Translations under genes and position numbers: made by a program
In this document: positions 35,701 through 47,500 of the stretch, in pieces
How the letters are laid out: each line of letters begins with the position of its first letter
How positions within the stretch are numbered: position 1 is the first letter of the stretch
The notes under the pieces: model-generated
The model's input: only the letters and a program-made list of their open reading frames with translations
The model's database searches: none
What the model was told of the DNA's origin: nothing
From: Artemisia argyi
Lineage: Eukaryota; Streptophyta; Magnoliopsida; Asterales; Asteraceae
Length of the DNA stretch: 64,000 nt
Assembly: GCA_030686995.1 (NCBI GenBank)
Contig: JARVZY010002409.1
Span: 310,001 to 374,000 of the forward strand
Direction of reading: 5' to 3'

Positions 35701-36515
35701 TTTGTTGGTGTTTGACCGGGTCAACGAACGGGGGGGGGGGGGGGGGGTTATATTAGTTTTAGGGGTTGGGCTTGTGATGGGCTAAGGGTGTACATGTTGT
35801 GGACTGGATCAGACCATGGGGGTTTGGGGTGGTATTTTGGGTATAAATAATAATAAGGGTCCATTTTGTATTTGTATGTAATCACAAGGACCATTTATGT
35901 AATTCTGAAAAGATGGGGACTGAAAATGGAAATTTCCCAAAGTTATCAAAAGGATGTAATTTACCAAGTATAAATAGTACAAGGATTTAATTTGATAATT
36001 TTTACGTTTTAAAATTCCAGGGACTATTTTTGCCAAATTTGAAACTTTAGGGACCAATTTTGTAAATTCCTCAAACATTTCATCAAGGGATCAAATGTGA
36101 TAACTTTGAGTTTCCAAGGACCAAAAATGATTTTTCTTCCAAAATTATCCCACCAGGGACCTTTTCTGCCAAAATCTGAAACTCCAGGGACCAAACGTGT
36201 AAATTTCCAAAACTTTCCAATTTTTCACCAAAGGACTAAATATGACATTTTATGATTTCAAAATGACCTTTGGTGATAATTTTCCATATTTTGAATATCT
36301 AGGGACTAGATTTGTAATTTTATGAAAGTTGAGGGACTGAAACTGTCAATTTTGCAAACTTTGTGCGTTTTTCGTTTGTTTTTACTCGTTTTGCATCTAA
36401 AACATATAAAACACAATTATAAAATATTTTCAGTATTTTGATGCATTACTGAGTGTTTTTGTATGTTTTGCAGTTCAGATTAGACCAAAAATGATGAGTG
36501 TTTGAGCACTCATCA
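32771..36515 (-). repeat. Element D, 5' LTR
   Basis: 3745 bp, near-identical to 26212-29958; the G run here is about 18 bases (35728-35748). It ends CTCATCA then gttaa. Confidence 0.95.
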
Positions 36516-36520
36516 GTTAA

Positions 36521-38015
36521 CTTAGGGTTTAACAAATAACAATAATGCACTAAAAATGAGCGCATACACGGAAGGCTAAGGCGATTTGGGTGTACATTTA
36601 AGTGGGGTGTAACAAATTCTTCCTTTAAGTAAGATGCTTAAAGTTAGAAACGAAAAGATAGGCTCGGAGGGGTGTACTAGGGGTTTCGTGTACTAAAAAT
36701 GAGTACAACGCTAATGGTGTGGGAAAAATTAGTTGACTTAACTAGCCAAGTAATATGACTTAAATGGTCAAGTAATTATGATACGGGTTTAACACAAGGG
36801 TGATCCTAATGCCTCTTATCATGTAGTAAATCCTACTACACGAATGTAGTCTCACTAGCGGTCTCGGGATGCATCACTAACGCAAGTTCTAGAATCTAAA
36901 TGCTACCGGTACACTCATAAGCACTAATAATAAATGCTTTTCCTATCAAATCTAAAGGCGAACCTCACATATTTGGGTGGAAAATTTTTCTGAATATACG
37001 GTTATGTGCTAGTCATACAATCTTCTATCCATGAGACGCTTGCTATGGCTAAAGTTTCACTCCTAAATGTTGTAAAAAATTTTAAATTTGGCGCTAAAAT
37101 TGCACTAACAAGTATTTCTCATAGTTTTATTACACATCTACCATTAAACAAAACAAACTCAAGCGAAAGTGCATATGTAAGGTATCATCTTTTTACCCTC
37201 CCCTTACACTTAAGATGAACATTGTCCCCAATGTTCAAGTAAAGAATGTAAAAGTGAAAAAGTAAAAAGAATGAAATCAAATACTCCCCTGATTCGCTCG
37301 GTATGGATAATAAGGTGGCCAGGTTAGATCTTCCTCCAAGAAAATGAACAATCAAAGCTTCCCTTCCAGAATATAAATCATCTTCTTGTCATACATAACC
37401 TGTAAATCCTAAGAAAATAGACAAAACAACCTCGCGTAAAATCGGCGGCATCCTTTATAAGTTACTAAATCCTAGAAAACAAGATAAGATATAATGCTTG
37501 TGGAATGAAGTTTGCAGATTTCCTGGAGATTATAAAACTTAATAATTCACAAAAACCATAAGACTCCGTTAGAAAAACAAAACCGGTAAAATTTCCAGAT
37601 TTTTTACACATGACGCCGTCAAGAATTAACACGTGACGCCGTCAGAAGTGACCTGCAGAAATTCTTATGTTAAGTTTCCGGAAAATTTCTGGAAAAACTT
37701 GGTCCTACTTCCTAGAAAATCCTGCAAAACTTCATTATGACTCAATACAAGCATTTGACTCTAACAAATACGAATATACATGTTCATTTAATATTGTGGA
37801 GAATCATGATCGGTTTGTTTCTTAAAAACATATTTGGGGTTTCCCCTTACACTTATCTTTTGCAAAAATACTTTTAGGTGGAGTTAAGACTAGGCCAAAA
37901 CAACAAAGTAAAGTATTTCCGCTATTTAGTTTAGAAACATGATCAACCAACAATAAAAATAAAGCATGCATACGGAAGCAAATAGCAAACAAACAAAATA
38001 AAATCACACAAAACA
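36521..38015 (-). other. Element B 3' interior, continued
   Basis: Non-coding, aligned with 41871-43353 of element C. Holds the hairpin-tract pair at 37195-37237 (arms TGAACATTG and CAATGTTCA, then TTAAGTGTAAGGGG), two TGACGCCGTCA palindromes at 37611-37621 and 37634-37644, and another polypurine-like string at 37841-37857. The 70-residue frame at 37006 occurs in both elements but has no coding features. Confidence 0.7.
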
Positions 38016-38070
38016 TGGGTTGCCTCCCAAGAAGCGCTTTTCTTTATTTACGAGTCTTGTAGCTAGACTC
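38016..38070 (-). promoter_or_regulatory. paired hairpins downstream of the ORF stop (element B)
   Basis: Stem GAGTC/GACTC around TAGCTACAA (38052-38070), then CGTAAATAAAG, then AAGCGCTTC and stem TGGG/CCCA with loop AGGCAA (38016-38029). Element C has the same at 43354-43408 and E at 58123-58179. Confidence 0.7.
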
Positions 38071-38084
38071 AAGGTCATAGGTTA

Positions 38085-39086
38085 CTACGTGACCTCATCG
38101 TTGGTTCCACTCTCCGATTGTAGATATTCCTTGTAGAAACCAATCACCTTTTTCTCAACTGCCCCCATAATCTTTTGGGCAAATTCTTTATCGACTTTAT
38201 ACCTTGGTCCAAGGGCCAAGTAATCTTTGTAATAAAGACTCCTTTTTTCCCATACATAATCCATGCCCTTTTCCTTATCCTCTTCATTGATGTCCTCAAA
38301 AGCACCAACGTTGTCCTTATCAAAACGGGATATAAAGCGAAATTCTTTCATCCTATTAGGCATCCTATAAGTAATACTATCGGAGTTACTTGCAAATCGG
38401 ATCGTTCCTTCTATCGCATCATATTCCAACTTAGACTCCTCAACAAACGGTTTGCCAAACACAACATTTGATAACCGACAATCAATAACATTAGCAAGAT
38501 CTTCCACAATCATAAGGTCGGTGACAAAAGTGAAATTACCAACAAAAACATGGAGACCTTTGACTCTCCCGACAAAGTTACAAACTCCACTAAGGTATTT
38601 GAGCTCTTTCCTAGGTTCAAGTCTTGTTTTCACTATATCATTATAAACAGTTGAGGACATAATGTTGATTGGAGATTTAAAGTCAATGTAAGCATTGCTA
38701 ATGTGCCTATACCCAATCATACATGGTATCTTAGCATTCTTAGGATCGCCTCTCTTTATCTTAGGTTCAATTATAGTGAAAGGAGATAGCGGGTTATCAA
38801 TAAGATTATTATAATATGCAATCTCCTCCTTAGTGGGTTATAGATTAAAATAGTCATTAAGCTTCAGATCTATTTCCCCCTCTTCAAGTCCCTCAATAAC
38901 ATTCACAAAGTCATTAGGCCCTAGGTCCTCATTTGAATACAAGGCGGTCGCTAGGTCACTAAATGCATGTTCGAGCTCAACCTTAATCAAACTATTAAGC
39001 TCCCTAAGTTCCCTAATCTCACTCTCAATTTGTTGACGTAACAAAGCCACTTCTCTAGGGGAAAGGGGTGGATTCGCGTTTTCCAT
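38085..39086 (-). pseudogene. Element B short ORF with protease-like domain, one stop
   Basis: Starts MENANPPLSPREVALLRQQ (ATG 39084-39086) with a Glu/Leu-rich coiled coil, then LNDYFNL and one in-frame stop near 38838. It continues in the same frame (AYYNNLIDNPLSP, KRGDPKNAKIP) into a 211-residue open part with NAYIDFKSPINIMSSTVYND, the position of a retroviral-type aspartic protease active site, but with DFKSP in place of D-T/S-G-A. It ends SGTNDEVT. So the domain keeps the fold-like pattern (IVEDLANVID, VVFGKPFVEE) but lacks the catalytic Gly and is probably non-enzymatic. The capsid domain present in C and E is missing. Confidence 0.75.
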
Positions 39087-39243
39087 AATGGTCAACGGAA
39101 CAGTCAATGAATTTAATTTACTAACAAAGGCACAAAGAAAAAGATAGACTAAAGAAAACCTAAAATAAAAATAAAATCTTACTAGAAAGGAATCTAGCAA
39201 GTAGACCTAATAAAAAGAGATTCTAACCTAGATAATAACTATT

Positions 39244-39261
39244 CCCCGGGCTGCGGCGCCA
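39244..39261 (-). promoter_or_regulatory. Element B primer binding site, tRNA-Asp type
   Basis: The minus strand reads TGGCGCCGCAGCCCGGGG, matching the tRNA-Asp 3' complement in two blocks with a small central change. It is six bases inside the LTR. The same site is at 49256-49273 (C) and 55650-55667 (E). Confidence 0.75.
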
Positions 39262-39267
39262 AAAACT

Positions 39268-39535
39268 TGATACGTAGGGATCGCACCAGGCTTTACCTCT
39301 CAAGGGATCTTGAGAAGCTTACAACCCCCACCAGGCAGTGTACCTGATCGTTGTAGTATAGTATAGTGACAAGTACCGGGGGATTGATCGTTCAGCTAGG
39401 AATAGTGTCGCTAGGATTAGAAAATCTAAATACTAGTTCTAAAGGTGAGGGATGATTATTTTTGTGTATTTATATTTTTTTGAAAGCAAGTAAAAATCTC
39501 GGGTTTGAAAGATTTGGGCCGAATTAGTTGCTAGT
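39268..39535 (-). repeat. Element B, 5' LTR, first part
   Basis: Starts TGATACGTAGGGATCG and is cut by element C after ctagt (39531-39535). The rest is 50694-51830. It contains the tRNA-Asp-like stretch at 39348-39375. Confidence 0.95.
39348..39375 (+). other. tRNA-Asp 5'-half-like sequence in the LTR
   Basis: The plus strand carries TCGTTGTAGTATAG, identical over 14 bases to plant tRNA-Asp(GTC) positions 2-15 as I remember that gene, then a 5-base GTATA duplication and GTG..AAGTA, also matching. The same text is at 39616-39643 and 49360-49387 in element C; E has a more diverged form at 55529-55555. The element RNA (minus strand) would be complementary to the tRNA acceptor and D arm, about 90 bases from the primer site. 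No anticodon or T arm follows, so it is not a tRNA gene. Confidence 0.65.
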
Positions 39536-40944
39536 TGATGCGTGGGAATCGCACCTTGCTTTACCTCTCGAGGGATCTCGAGAAGCTTACAACCCCCACC
39601 AGGCAGTGTACCTGATCGTTGTAGTATAGTATAGTGACAAGTACCGGGGGATTGATCGTTCAGCTTAGGAATAGTGTCGCTAGGATTAGAAAACCTAATT
39701 AATAGTTCTAGAGGTGAGGGATGATTATTTTTGTGTTTTTATATTTTATGAAAGCAATTAAAATCTCGGGTTTTAAAGGAGTGGGCGGAATTAGTTACTA
39801 TTCAACTAACCCAAAACTAAGATGCAATCAAAATAAAATAATAAAAATGAAATTAAACTAAATTATACTAAGGTTGTGAGCAGTGGTTGGAGAAATTGTG
39901 TTTACTTAGACTTCACTACTCCCTAGATATCTTTTACATGTTAATTACTTGTTACACTTGTATGAATGACGGGTTGTATTCCTTAATACCATTCGTGGGG
40001 TGGCATACATAACTCCCCAACTCTATGAGCTCTTATCTCCTCCTACACTATGACCCAGCACAACTATAGGGATTGTAAACAGTGGCTCATGCATTAAATA
40101 CAACCAATAAAGACCTAGTACGCCTCGGTTCATGTTTCTTAAGACGTTCAAGCATGTTACCATTTGGAGATCTGCCAGTTTTCTTAAGCCTAACATATAA
40201 TATCATTCATTCAAAACAAGAATAGACAAGTAATCAACACATAATCAACATCTAGGTTTCATTAGATCTAAGCAAACACAAGAGAGATCTAGCCTAGCAT
40301 AATGGAATTGAGACAAGAACAAGATATAAACAACCAACACATAGACATATTGATTGAATTGAAAGTATACTTATCTCAATTACAATACAAGGTCTCAAGG
40401 GTTTGGAACCCTTGAAAAACCTGTAAAAGAGGCACCAAAATCGTCTTTAGGGTTTCACCAAAACTTCTCTCCTTTTTTAATGAAAAAACTAGAAAGCTAT
40501 ATATAGGAAAAATAGTCTGGCGGCATCAAGAGTAACTTCTGACGCCGTCACCTCGCCGCCATATACTTCCTCGGACGGCCTTGATCCACTTATGACGGCC
40601 TATGTGACGTCGTCACCACCCACGGTATATTAATTTTGCCACTTTGACGCCGTCACGAATCCGTCTGACGCCGTCACCACCTTCGATATTTAATTCTTCA
40701 TGTCTGACGCCGTCAAGATGGTGGTCTTGACGCCGTCACCTTGTATTTTCAGCATGGAAATTTGGTACTTTGCCGTTTTCTTCACTTTTATGCTCCAAAA
40801 ACGTCCAAAATAGCTTCTTTTCCAGAATTCACTCTCCAAACACCTAAAATTACAAAAGGAACGATTTAGGGCAATATTTGATCAAATAAAGTCGGATTTG
40901 GGCTTAAATGACCCCCTAAAAACGGATCATTTTTCGCCTCATCA
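39536..40944 (-). repeat. Element C, 3' LTR
   Basis: 1409 bp, TGATGCGTGG to CCTCATCA. Minus-strand TATA string CTATATATAG near 40497-40506 lies beside five intact TGACGCCGTCA palindromes (starts 40540, 40645, 40666, 40705, 40728) and a TGACGTCGTCA variant at 40604. Confidence 0.95.
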
Positions 40945-43353
40945 TATACCCTTACACTTGAGATTTGCTTGTCCTCAAGCAAATGAGCTTTTATTCTACT
41001 CAAAAGACAAGTTAGGGGTCATTTAACACTAATATAAAAGTAATTACAACAAATAATCATTCCACTAAAGACCAATAGACAAGCACGGAGGTCATACACA
41101 AGCACCTCACAAATAGTGTTTAGATACTCACATCTCTCGGGTGTAATAAAGTAATATAACATTGTGGAAATGGAAGATATCTCTCACTACCTGTCATAGC
41201 AAAATAGATTACCATAGGCTTGGGAAAGGATCAAACCTCCACCACATGGCGTAAGCACCTAGGATAAACTATCAAAGAGGTCTTTTAAAGGGTTATAACG
41301 TTAGGTGTAGGGATATGAATTACACGGTTTTGTTGGATAAAGGAAGTTTTACTGGTGGCGAGTTAACAATCTCGGTTAATTACATGTACAAGATGGCGTT
41401 GCTAAGCCAAGACTAGACTCGACTTAAGCTAATAAATGAAAAATAACAAAAACATAAAATAAACATAGAATGAAAACGGGATGGTAGTCCGTATGTTTTT
41501 TCTCTTTTTCTTTTCTATTTTTTTTCTTTTTCTTGATTTTTTCGATTTTTTTTTTTTTTTTTTTTTTTTGCATACACTCTTACCCTACCATCCAAAATAA
41601 TACATCATAGGGGTTTGAGCAATCCCCTTACACTTGAATCTTTACATACTTTACAATTAAACTAATCTAATGACTCGAATTAAGAAAATCAAAACACTTG
41701 GAGCACTTTTAAGATTAATGTACATATGGGGGTAATATATGATGTTCTTCCCCATTACTCCATAAAATAAGTACTTACCCATGAGTCCCAATAGTCCCAA
41801 AACAATATGAACAATGATATGACTCGACTTAGCAACTATGTAATCAATTAGAAAGTTAACTTAGGGTTTAACAAATAACAATAATGCACTAAAAATGAGC
41901 GCATACACGGAAGGCTAAGGCGATTTGGTTGTACATTTAAGTGGGGTGTAACAAATTCTTCCTTTAAGTAAAATGCTTAAAGTTAGAAACGAAAAGATAG
42001 GCTCGGAGGGGTGTACTAGGGGTTTCGTGTATTAAAAATGAGTACAACGCTAAGGGTGTGGGAAAAATTAGTTGACTTAACTAGCCAAGTAATATGACTT
42101 AAATGGTCAAGTAATTATAATACGGGTTTAACACAAGGGTGATCCTAATGCCTCTTATCATGTAGTAAATCCTACCACACGAATGTAGTCTCACTAGCGG
42201 TCTCGGGATGCATCACTAACGCAAGTTCTAGAATCTAAATGCTACCGGTACACTCATAAGCACTAATAATGAATGCTTCTCCTATCAAATCTAAAGGCGA
42301 ACCTCACATTTTTGGGTGGAAAATTTTTCTGAATATACGGTTATGTGCTAGTCATACAACCTCCTATCCATGAGACGCTTGCTATGGCTAAAGTTTCACT
42401 CCTAAATGTTGTAAAAAAATTTAAATTTGGCGCTAAAATTACACTAACAAGTATTTCTCATAGTTTTATTACTCATCTACTATCAAACAAAACAAACTCA
42501 AGCGAAAGTGCATATGTAAGGTATCATCTTTTTACCCTCCCCTTACACTTAAGATGAACATTGTCCCCAATGTTCAAGTAAAGAATGTAAAAGTGAAAAA
42601 GTAGAGAGAATGAAATCAAATACTCCCCTGATTCGCTCGGTATGGATTTTAGGTTGGCCAGGTTAAATCTTCCTCCAAGAAAATGAACAATCAAAGCTTC
42701 CCTTCCAGAATATAAATCATCTTCTTGTCATAAATAACCTGTAAATCTTGAAAACAATAGACAAGGCAACCTCGCGTAAAATCGGCGGCATCCTATATAA
42801 GTTACTAAATCCTAGAAAACAAGATAAGATATAATGCTTGTGGAATGAAGTTTGCAGATTTCCTGGAGATTATAAAACTTAATAATTCACAAAAACCATA
42901 AGACTCCGTTAGAAAAACAAAACCGGTAAAATTTCCAGATTTTAACTCCTGACGCCGTCAAGAGCAATACCCTGACGCCGTCAGAATGGACCTGCAGAAA
43001 TTCTTATGTTAAGTTTCCGGAAAATTTCTGGAAAAACTTTGTCCTACTTCCTGGAAAATCCTGCAAAACTTCATTATGACTCAATACAAGCATTTGACTC
43101 TAACAAATACGAATATACATGTTCATTAAATATTGTGGAGAATCATGATCGGTTTGTTTCTTAAAAACATATTTGGGGTTTCCCCTTACACTTATCTTTT
43201 GCAAAAATACCTTTAGGTTGAAGTTAAGACTAGGCTAAATAACATAATAAAGTATTTTACATTTTAATTGAGAAACATGATCAACCGACAATAAGAATAA
43301 AACATGCATACGGAAGCAAATAACAATCAAACAAATAAAAATCACACAAAACA
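40945..43353 (-). other. Element C 3' interior, non-coding
   Basis: Begins with the polypurine tract (40945-40960, minus CAAGTGTAAGGGTATA). Similar strings recur at 41621-41638, 42536-42552 and 43181-43196. The hairpin (arms TGAACATTG and CAATGTTCA) is at 42555-42576, and two TGACGCCGTCA palindromes are at 42950-42960 and 42973-42983. A poly-T stretch lies near 41510-41569. No gene seen. Confidence 0.7.
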
Positions 43354-43408
43354 TGGGTTGCCTCCCAAGAAGCGCTTTTCTTTATTTACGAGTCTTATAG
43401 CTAGACTC
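43354..43408 (-). promoter_or_regulatory. paired hairpins downstream of the gene stop (element C)
   Basis: Stem GAGTC/GACTC (43390-43408) around TAGCTATAA and stem TGGG/CCCA with loop AGGCAA (43354-43367), spaced as in B. Confidence 0.7.
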
Positions 43409-44521
43409 AAAATCGTGGGTTACTACGTGATCTCATCATTGGTTCCACTCTCTAGGTCGTCTTCTAAACCAGTTTTGTATTCCGGACCTAGTTGCAAGCA
43501 CTCTTTGTAGAAACCAAGCATCCTATTTCTAACATACTCTACTCCTCTAAGTCTATCCTCATTATTCCTATAATAAGCTGCTTGCTTGCGTTCCTTTTGA
43601 AATTAGAGAGAAGGTGGTATTGCTCAATCTTGTAGGGCATTTGATAAGCAACCTCATCATTGTCTTTCTTGAACCTAACTATCCCTAAAGTCGGATCATA
43701 ACTCATCCTAGTGGCTTCAACAAAAGGCTTCCCGAATATAACTTGGCTTAGGCAAGAATCTATCACGGGACGAGTGTCTTCCACTATCATAAAATCAATC
43801 TCATAGGTGAGATTCCCTATAATCACATGTACTCCCTTAACTCTTCCTGCAAAATTACTTATCCAACTTTTACCGGGCATCATCCTAAAATTGAGTTGCT
43901 TCTTCATCACCCAATTGTAAAAAGTCCTAGACATGATGTTCATGGGGGATCTAAGGTCGATGTAAGCTTTCCATATATGCATGTTCCCGATATTTCATGG
44001 GATGTTAATGTTAGAGGGGTCTCCCATTTTGATCAGGGGGTCGCCAAAGATATATGTTTTCTCGGGACTATCAAATAAATCCTTATGGTATTCCCGTTCC
44101 TCCTCGGTTGGCAACTTATCAAAGTATTTCTCTATAGGTTCTATCTCCTCCAGTTTCTCATCCTTTTTAACCTCAACTTCCCTACTCTCATCCTCACTAT
44201 TGGCTTCTACTCTAACTTCATCCTTGTCACTCTCCTCTATCTCCCTATCTATCGGCTTAATGGTGACAACATTGACAAAGTGGACATGTTTGGATGATGA
44301 GGGGTCCTTAACTTGGATTCCACTATTGGTGTCTCTAGTGTCCTTCCTAGGTGTGGCTAATGTTTGGTTGTTGAGGGCTTTCAACAAGTTGTCGATCTTG
44401 TTGGTCATCTCCGTTTGTTGTTGGTTGAATTCGGTTTCAGACCTAGCTATGCGAGCTTCTTGAGATGCCATAAATTTCGACATCAATCCTTCAAGATTGT
44501 TGGTACTACCATAGTTGTTAG

Positions 44522-47500
44522 TGTAACACCCCCAATTCATGGATGCAGCGGAATTCGAACTGGGTGTTACTTGACGGCACAATAGTCACAATAATAGAAA
44601 ACGAACTCCAATTGAGTCGTTTTAAAAGATTTATCATTCAAATTATATAAATATTAGAGATTACAAAATGAGGTCCCAGATGGTTCCATGTTTACAATTT
44701 AAATGAGTCTTGAATGATAATAAAATTTATAGCCCTCTTGAGTATCCGTGCCCTTCCGTGCCATCCTTGATCGTCATGAACCTGAAATACATGCTTGAGA
44801 GGTCAACACAAAGGTTGAGTGGAATTCGTAGAGTTTAGTTAAATCGTTTGAACACAATAATCGTAGTGTGAGCTATAGACTCACACTCATAGTTAGAAAA
44901 CAAAATCGTTATTTATTTCACTAAGCTCATGCAACCAAAACATTAACATCGAACCAACAAAATTGGCATTATAGAAGCCCTATCGAGGTACTTTTGCCAT
45001 TATACCGCTAAATCTCAAATATAGTGCATTTGTGTGAACTCATCGTTGTTCAACACAAATGGGATCCGTCAATCCCAATAGATCTATTCACAATATTCGC
45101 GCTCACTAAAGGTAGTGACTAATGGTTCATGATATAGGGACTTCGAACATGGCAATCGTTACTTAGTGATAATAAAACATCGTCGTGAAGCATACATTAG
45201 AAAGCATCGTGTTCGAGTAGAAAAATAATAGCATGTATTCCCCCCATGGGTTTGTAAAGTAGTTAAACAGTAGAAAGTGGGGCTACGAACTCACATTAAG
45301 TTATGTAGTGAGTAGTGAATGTGATGGTCGAATCGCGAAAGTTTCTACGAGCAACCTATAATAGAATGTTGCGACTTAGGATCGGAGTAGAGAATATGAA
45401 GTAGTGCCTATATATATATCTTGCATTAGTCCATGATGTGGTATGATGTATATTGTAAGTCTTTGAAAGAAAGATTCATGAAACATGTATGTTTTGGTAT
45501 ATCGTTCACTACCGTTCGGGCCGACATAATTCAGAAGTCATGTTAGTAAGCGTTCGAGGAGCCAGGACACTTTAACTCGTAAATCCACAACTCAACTCGA
45601 CGGCTTACATGATGAACTCCTCACATGAGGCTCCCTACTATTGTAGTAGTTGATAAAGTACATAGATATAAGTTTTGATCCGAAAAAGTTACATGTCCGA
45701 TATTTGTATAAACTTAGGAAAGTTTATAGTACATGAAGATTGTTATTAGGGGTAGTTTTATAAGTCTTGTGTGACCATTTGTCTTGGTAAAATCTCATGG
45801 TTTCCTTTTAGGTGAAGTAGATACAAATTGCTTGTTCATGTTATCGCCAATTTCATTGTTTCATGTTTACGCCTTTGTAAGTTGGCTTGGTCATTTCGCC
45901 ATGGCCTAGCCATGACCTTTGGTCCTTGTTCCAAGGTCATGATACACAACCTTGGCTCTAGCCATGGAGGGGGTCTTGTTTATAGGTCATAATACCTTTT
46001 ATTCATTTGAAAGTATGACAATAACTTAGTGACTTAAAATATGTAAATAGCTGTTAAGAAAACTGAGAAATATCTCACTCAGAAGGCGTTTTCAAGGCTT
46101 GAGCCTCTTTGTTCCTGAATGAAAACGTGATTCCGGACAACTTTCGTGTTTTAACTTTTTCATGAATCGAACCAGAAAGGCCTCTTTTTGCGTGTTTTAG
46201 GTTCTGTCACAGAAACTTTTAGGCAGTTTTGCCGGAAATCTTTGGTAATTTCAAATCGCCATAACTTTTGACTCGTTTACTCTTTTTAGGTGGTTCAAGT
46301 TGCTATGGTTTTCTTGTTAAGTCCTCTACTGTAATATGTAATAATCCAATATAAAATTTTTACCATTTTGATCAGGTTATACCAAGATATTCACTAGTTT
46401 GTTTGTTTTAGTAACTTGTTTCAATAATTCATTACAACAACATCTTTTACTCATCATGATACATCATGGACATAATTACAACACATAATATAGCAAAGAT
46501 AACATGTAAATGAGATGAACATGATAAATAAACAAGAAGCATGTTAGGTTTAGTCTTACAACTTTTGGCTTTCTAATTAAAGAAAGGAGTAACAAGTAAG
46601 GAAATGGACTTTGATAGACTAGCTTCAACCCTTTTCACTTCAAGCAACCTTTCTACTCTTGGTATTCTTGAAAGATGGATGATAAAGGTTGAGGTGTATT
46701 GAGTAGATTTAAACTCAAGAGAAAACACCAAGTATGTTAGGGTTTGGAAGATTTTTGGTAACTTAAGATCAACTAGGGTTTCTATACTTGAACTTCACTT
46801 GAATCTTGCAAGAACTAGGAAGGAAATAAACTAAGGATGAAGTGTTGTGGAGTGTGTTGATGGCCGGCCAAGGAAGGGGAGGAAGGGGGGTATATATAGG
46901 TCCATGAGGAGGTTAGTTTCCTTAGGATATTTTGCCAAAAACTACACATGTAAACATCTTAAGTTACTTAGCACAAGATCAAGCCACCTCAAGGGTGACT
47001 CCCCCCCCCCCCCTTTGGTGGTTCACCAAGGATAAGGGGTGAGTTGGCTTGGTCTTGATATTATCCTAAGATATTAGGTGCAATTTGACTTCGGGAAATG
47101 CCAATCGTAAATGATTAAGCCTCAAAACGTAAAACCGGGTGTCGTAAAATTATGAAACTTTAAAGTATTGTTAGACATGTCCATATGTCCCATAATAAAA
47201 TATAAAATGAGTGGTAGGTTCCATTTGGGTGGTAAACCCTGCTAAAAACTGGAAACACGGGTCTAAAACGCGTAATACGTAAAATGTACGAATTTTGCGT
47301 AAAACTGAGAAAAGTAAAATGTTACTTTTCTAATATGTTATAAATGATTTAAAATGACTTATAATGTCTAGACTGGGCTCAGTCTAGTGTCGGTTGGTGT
47401 TAAATGTCTTTTAGACATCAAACCGTAAGCCTAAAAATCACGAAATGACTTGTAACATCAAGTGATAATTTTTGGTCAATGGAGGAGGGAAAAATATGTT

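Larger units (their letters stand above)
26212..36515 (-). mobile_element. Element D: large-LTR non-autonomous element with a zinc-knuckle ORF
   Basis: 10304 bp, flanked by gttaa at 26207-26211 and 36516-36520; the empty site is seen in element C at 41854-41870. LTRs are 3747 and 3745 bp and differ at about 20 positions by eye (about 0.5 percent), the youngest insertion in the window. The interior is only 2.8 kb and has one long ORF (30738-32534). The primer site is tRNA-Asp-like. No capsid domain, protease, polymerase or integrase is visible. The ORF ends FPKDK and is followed by tgaattcggg, like the end of A's integrase frame, so D's 3' part probably derives from an Athila-like element. Confidence 0.95.

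Noticed and set aside
39616..39643. tRNA-Asp gene
   Set aside because: Only the 5' half matches; no anticodon stem, T arm or CCA end follows.
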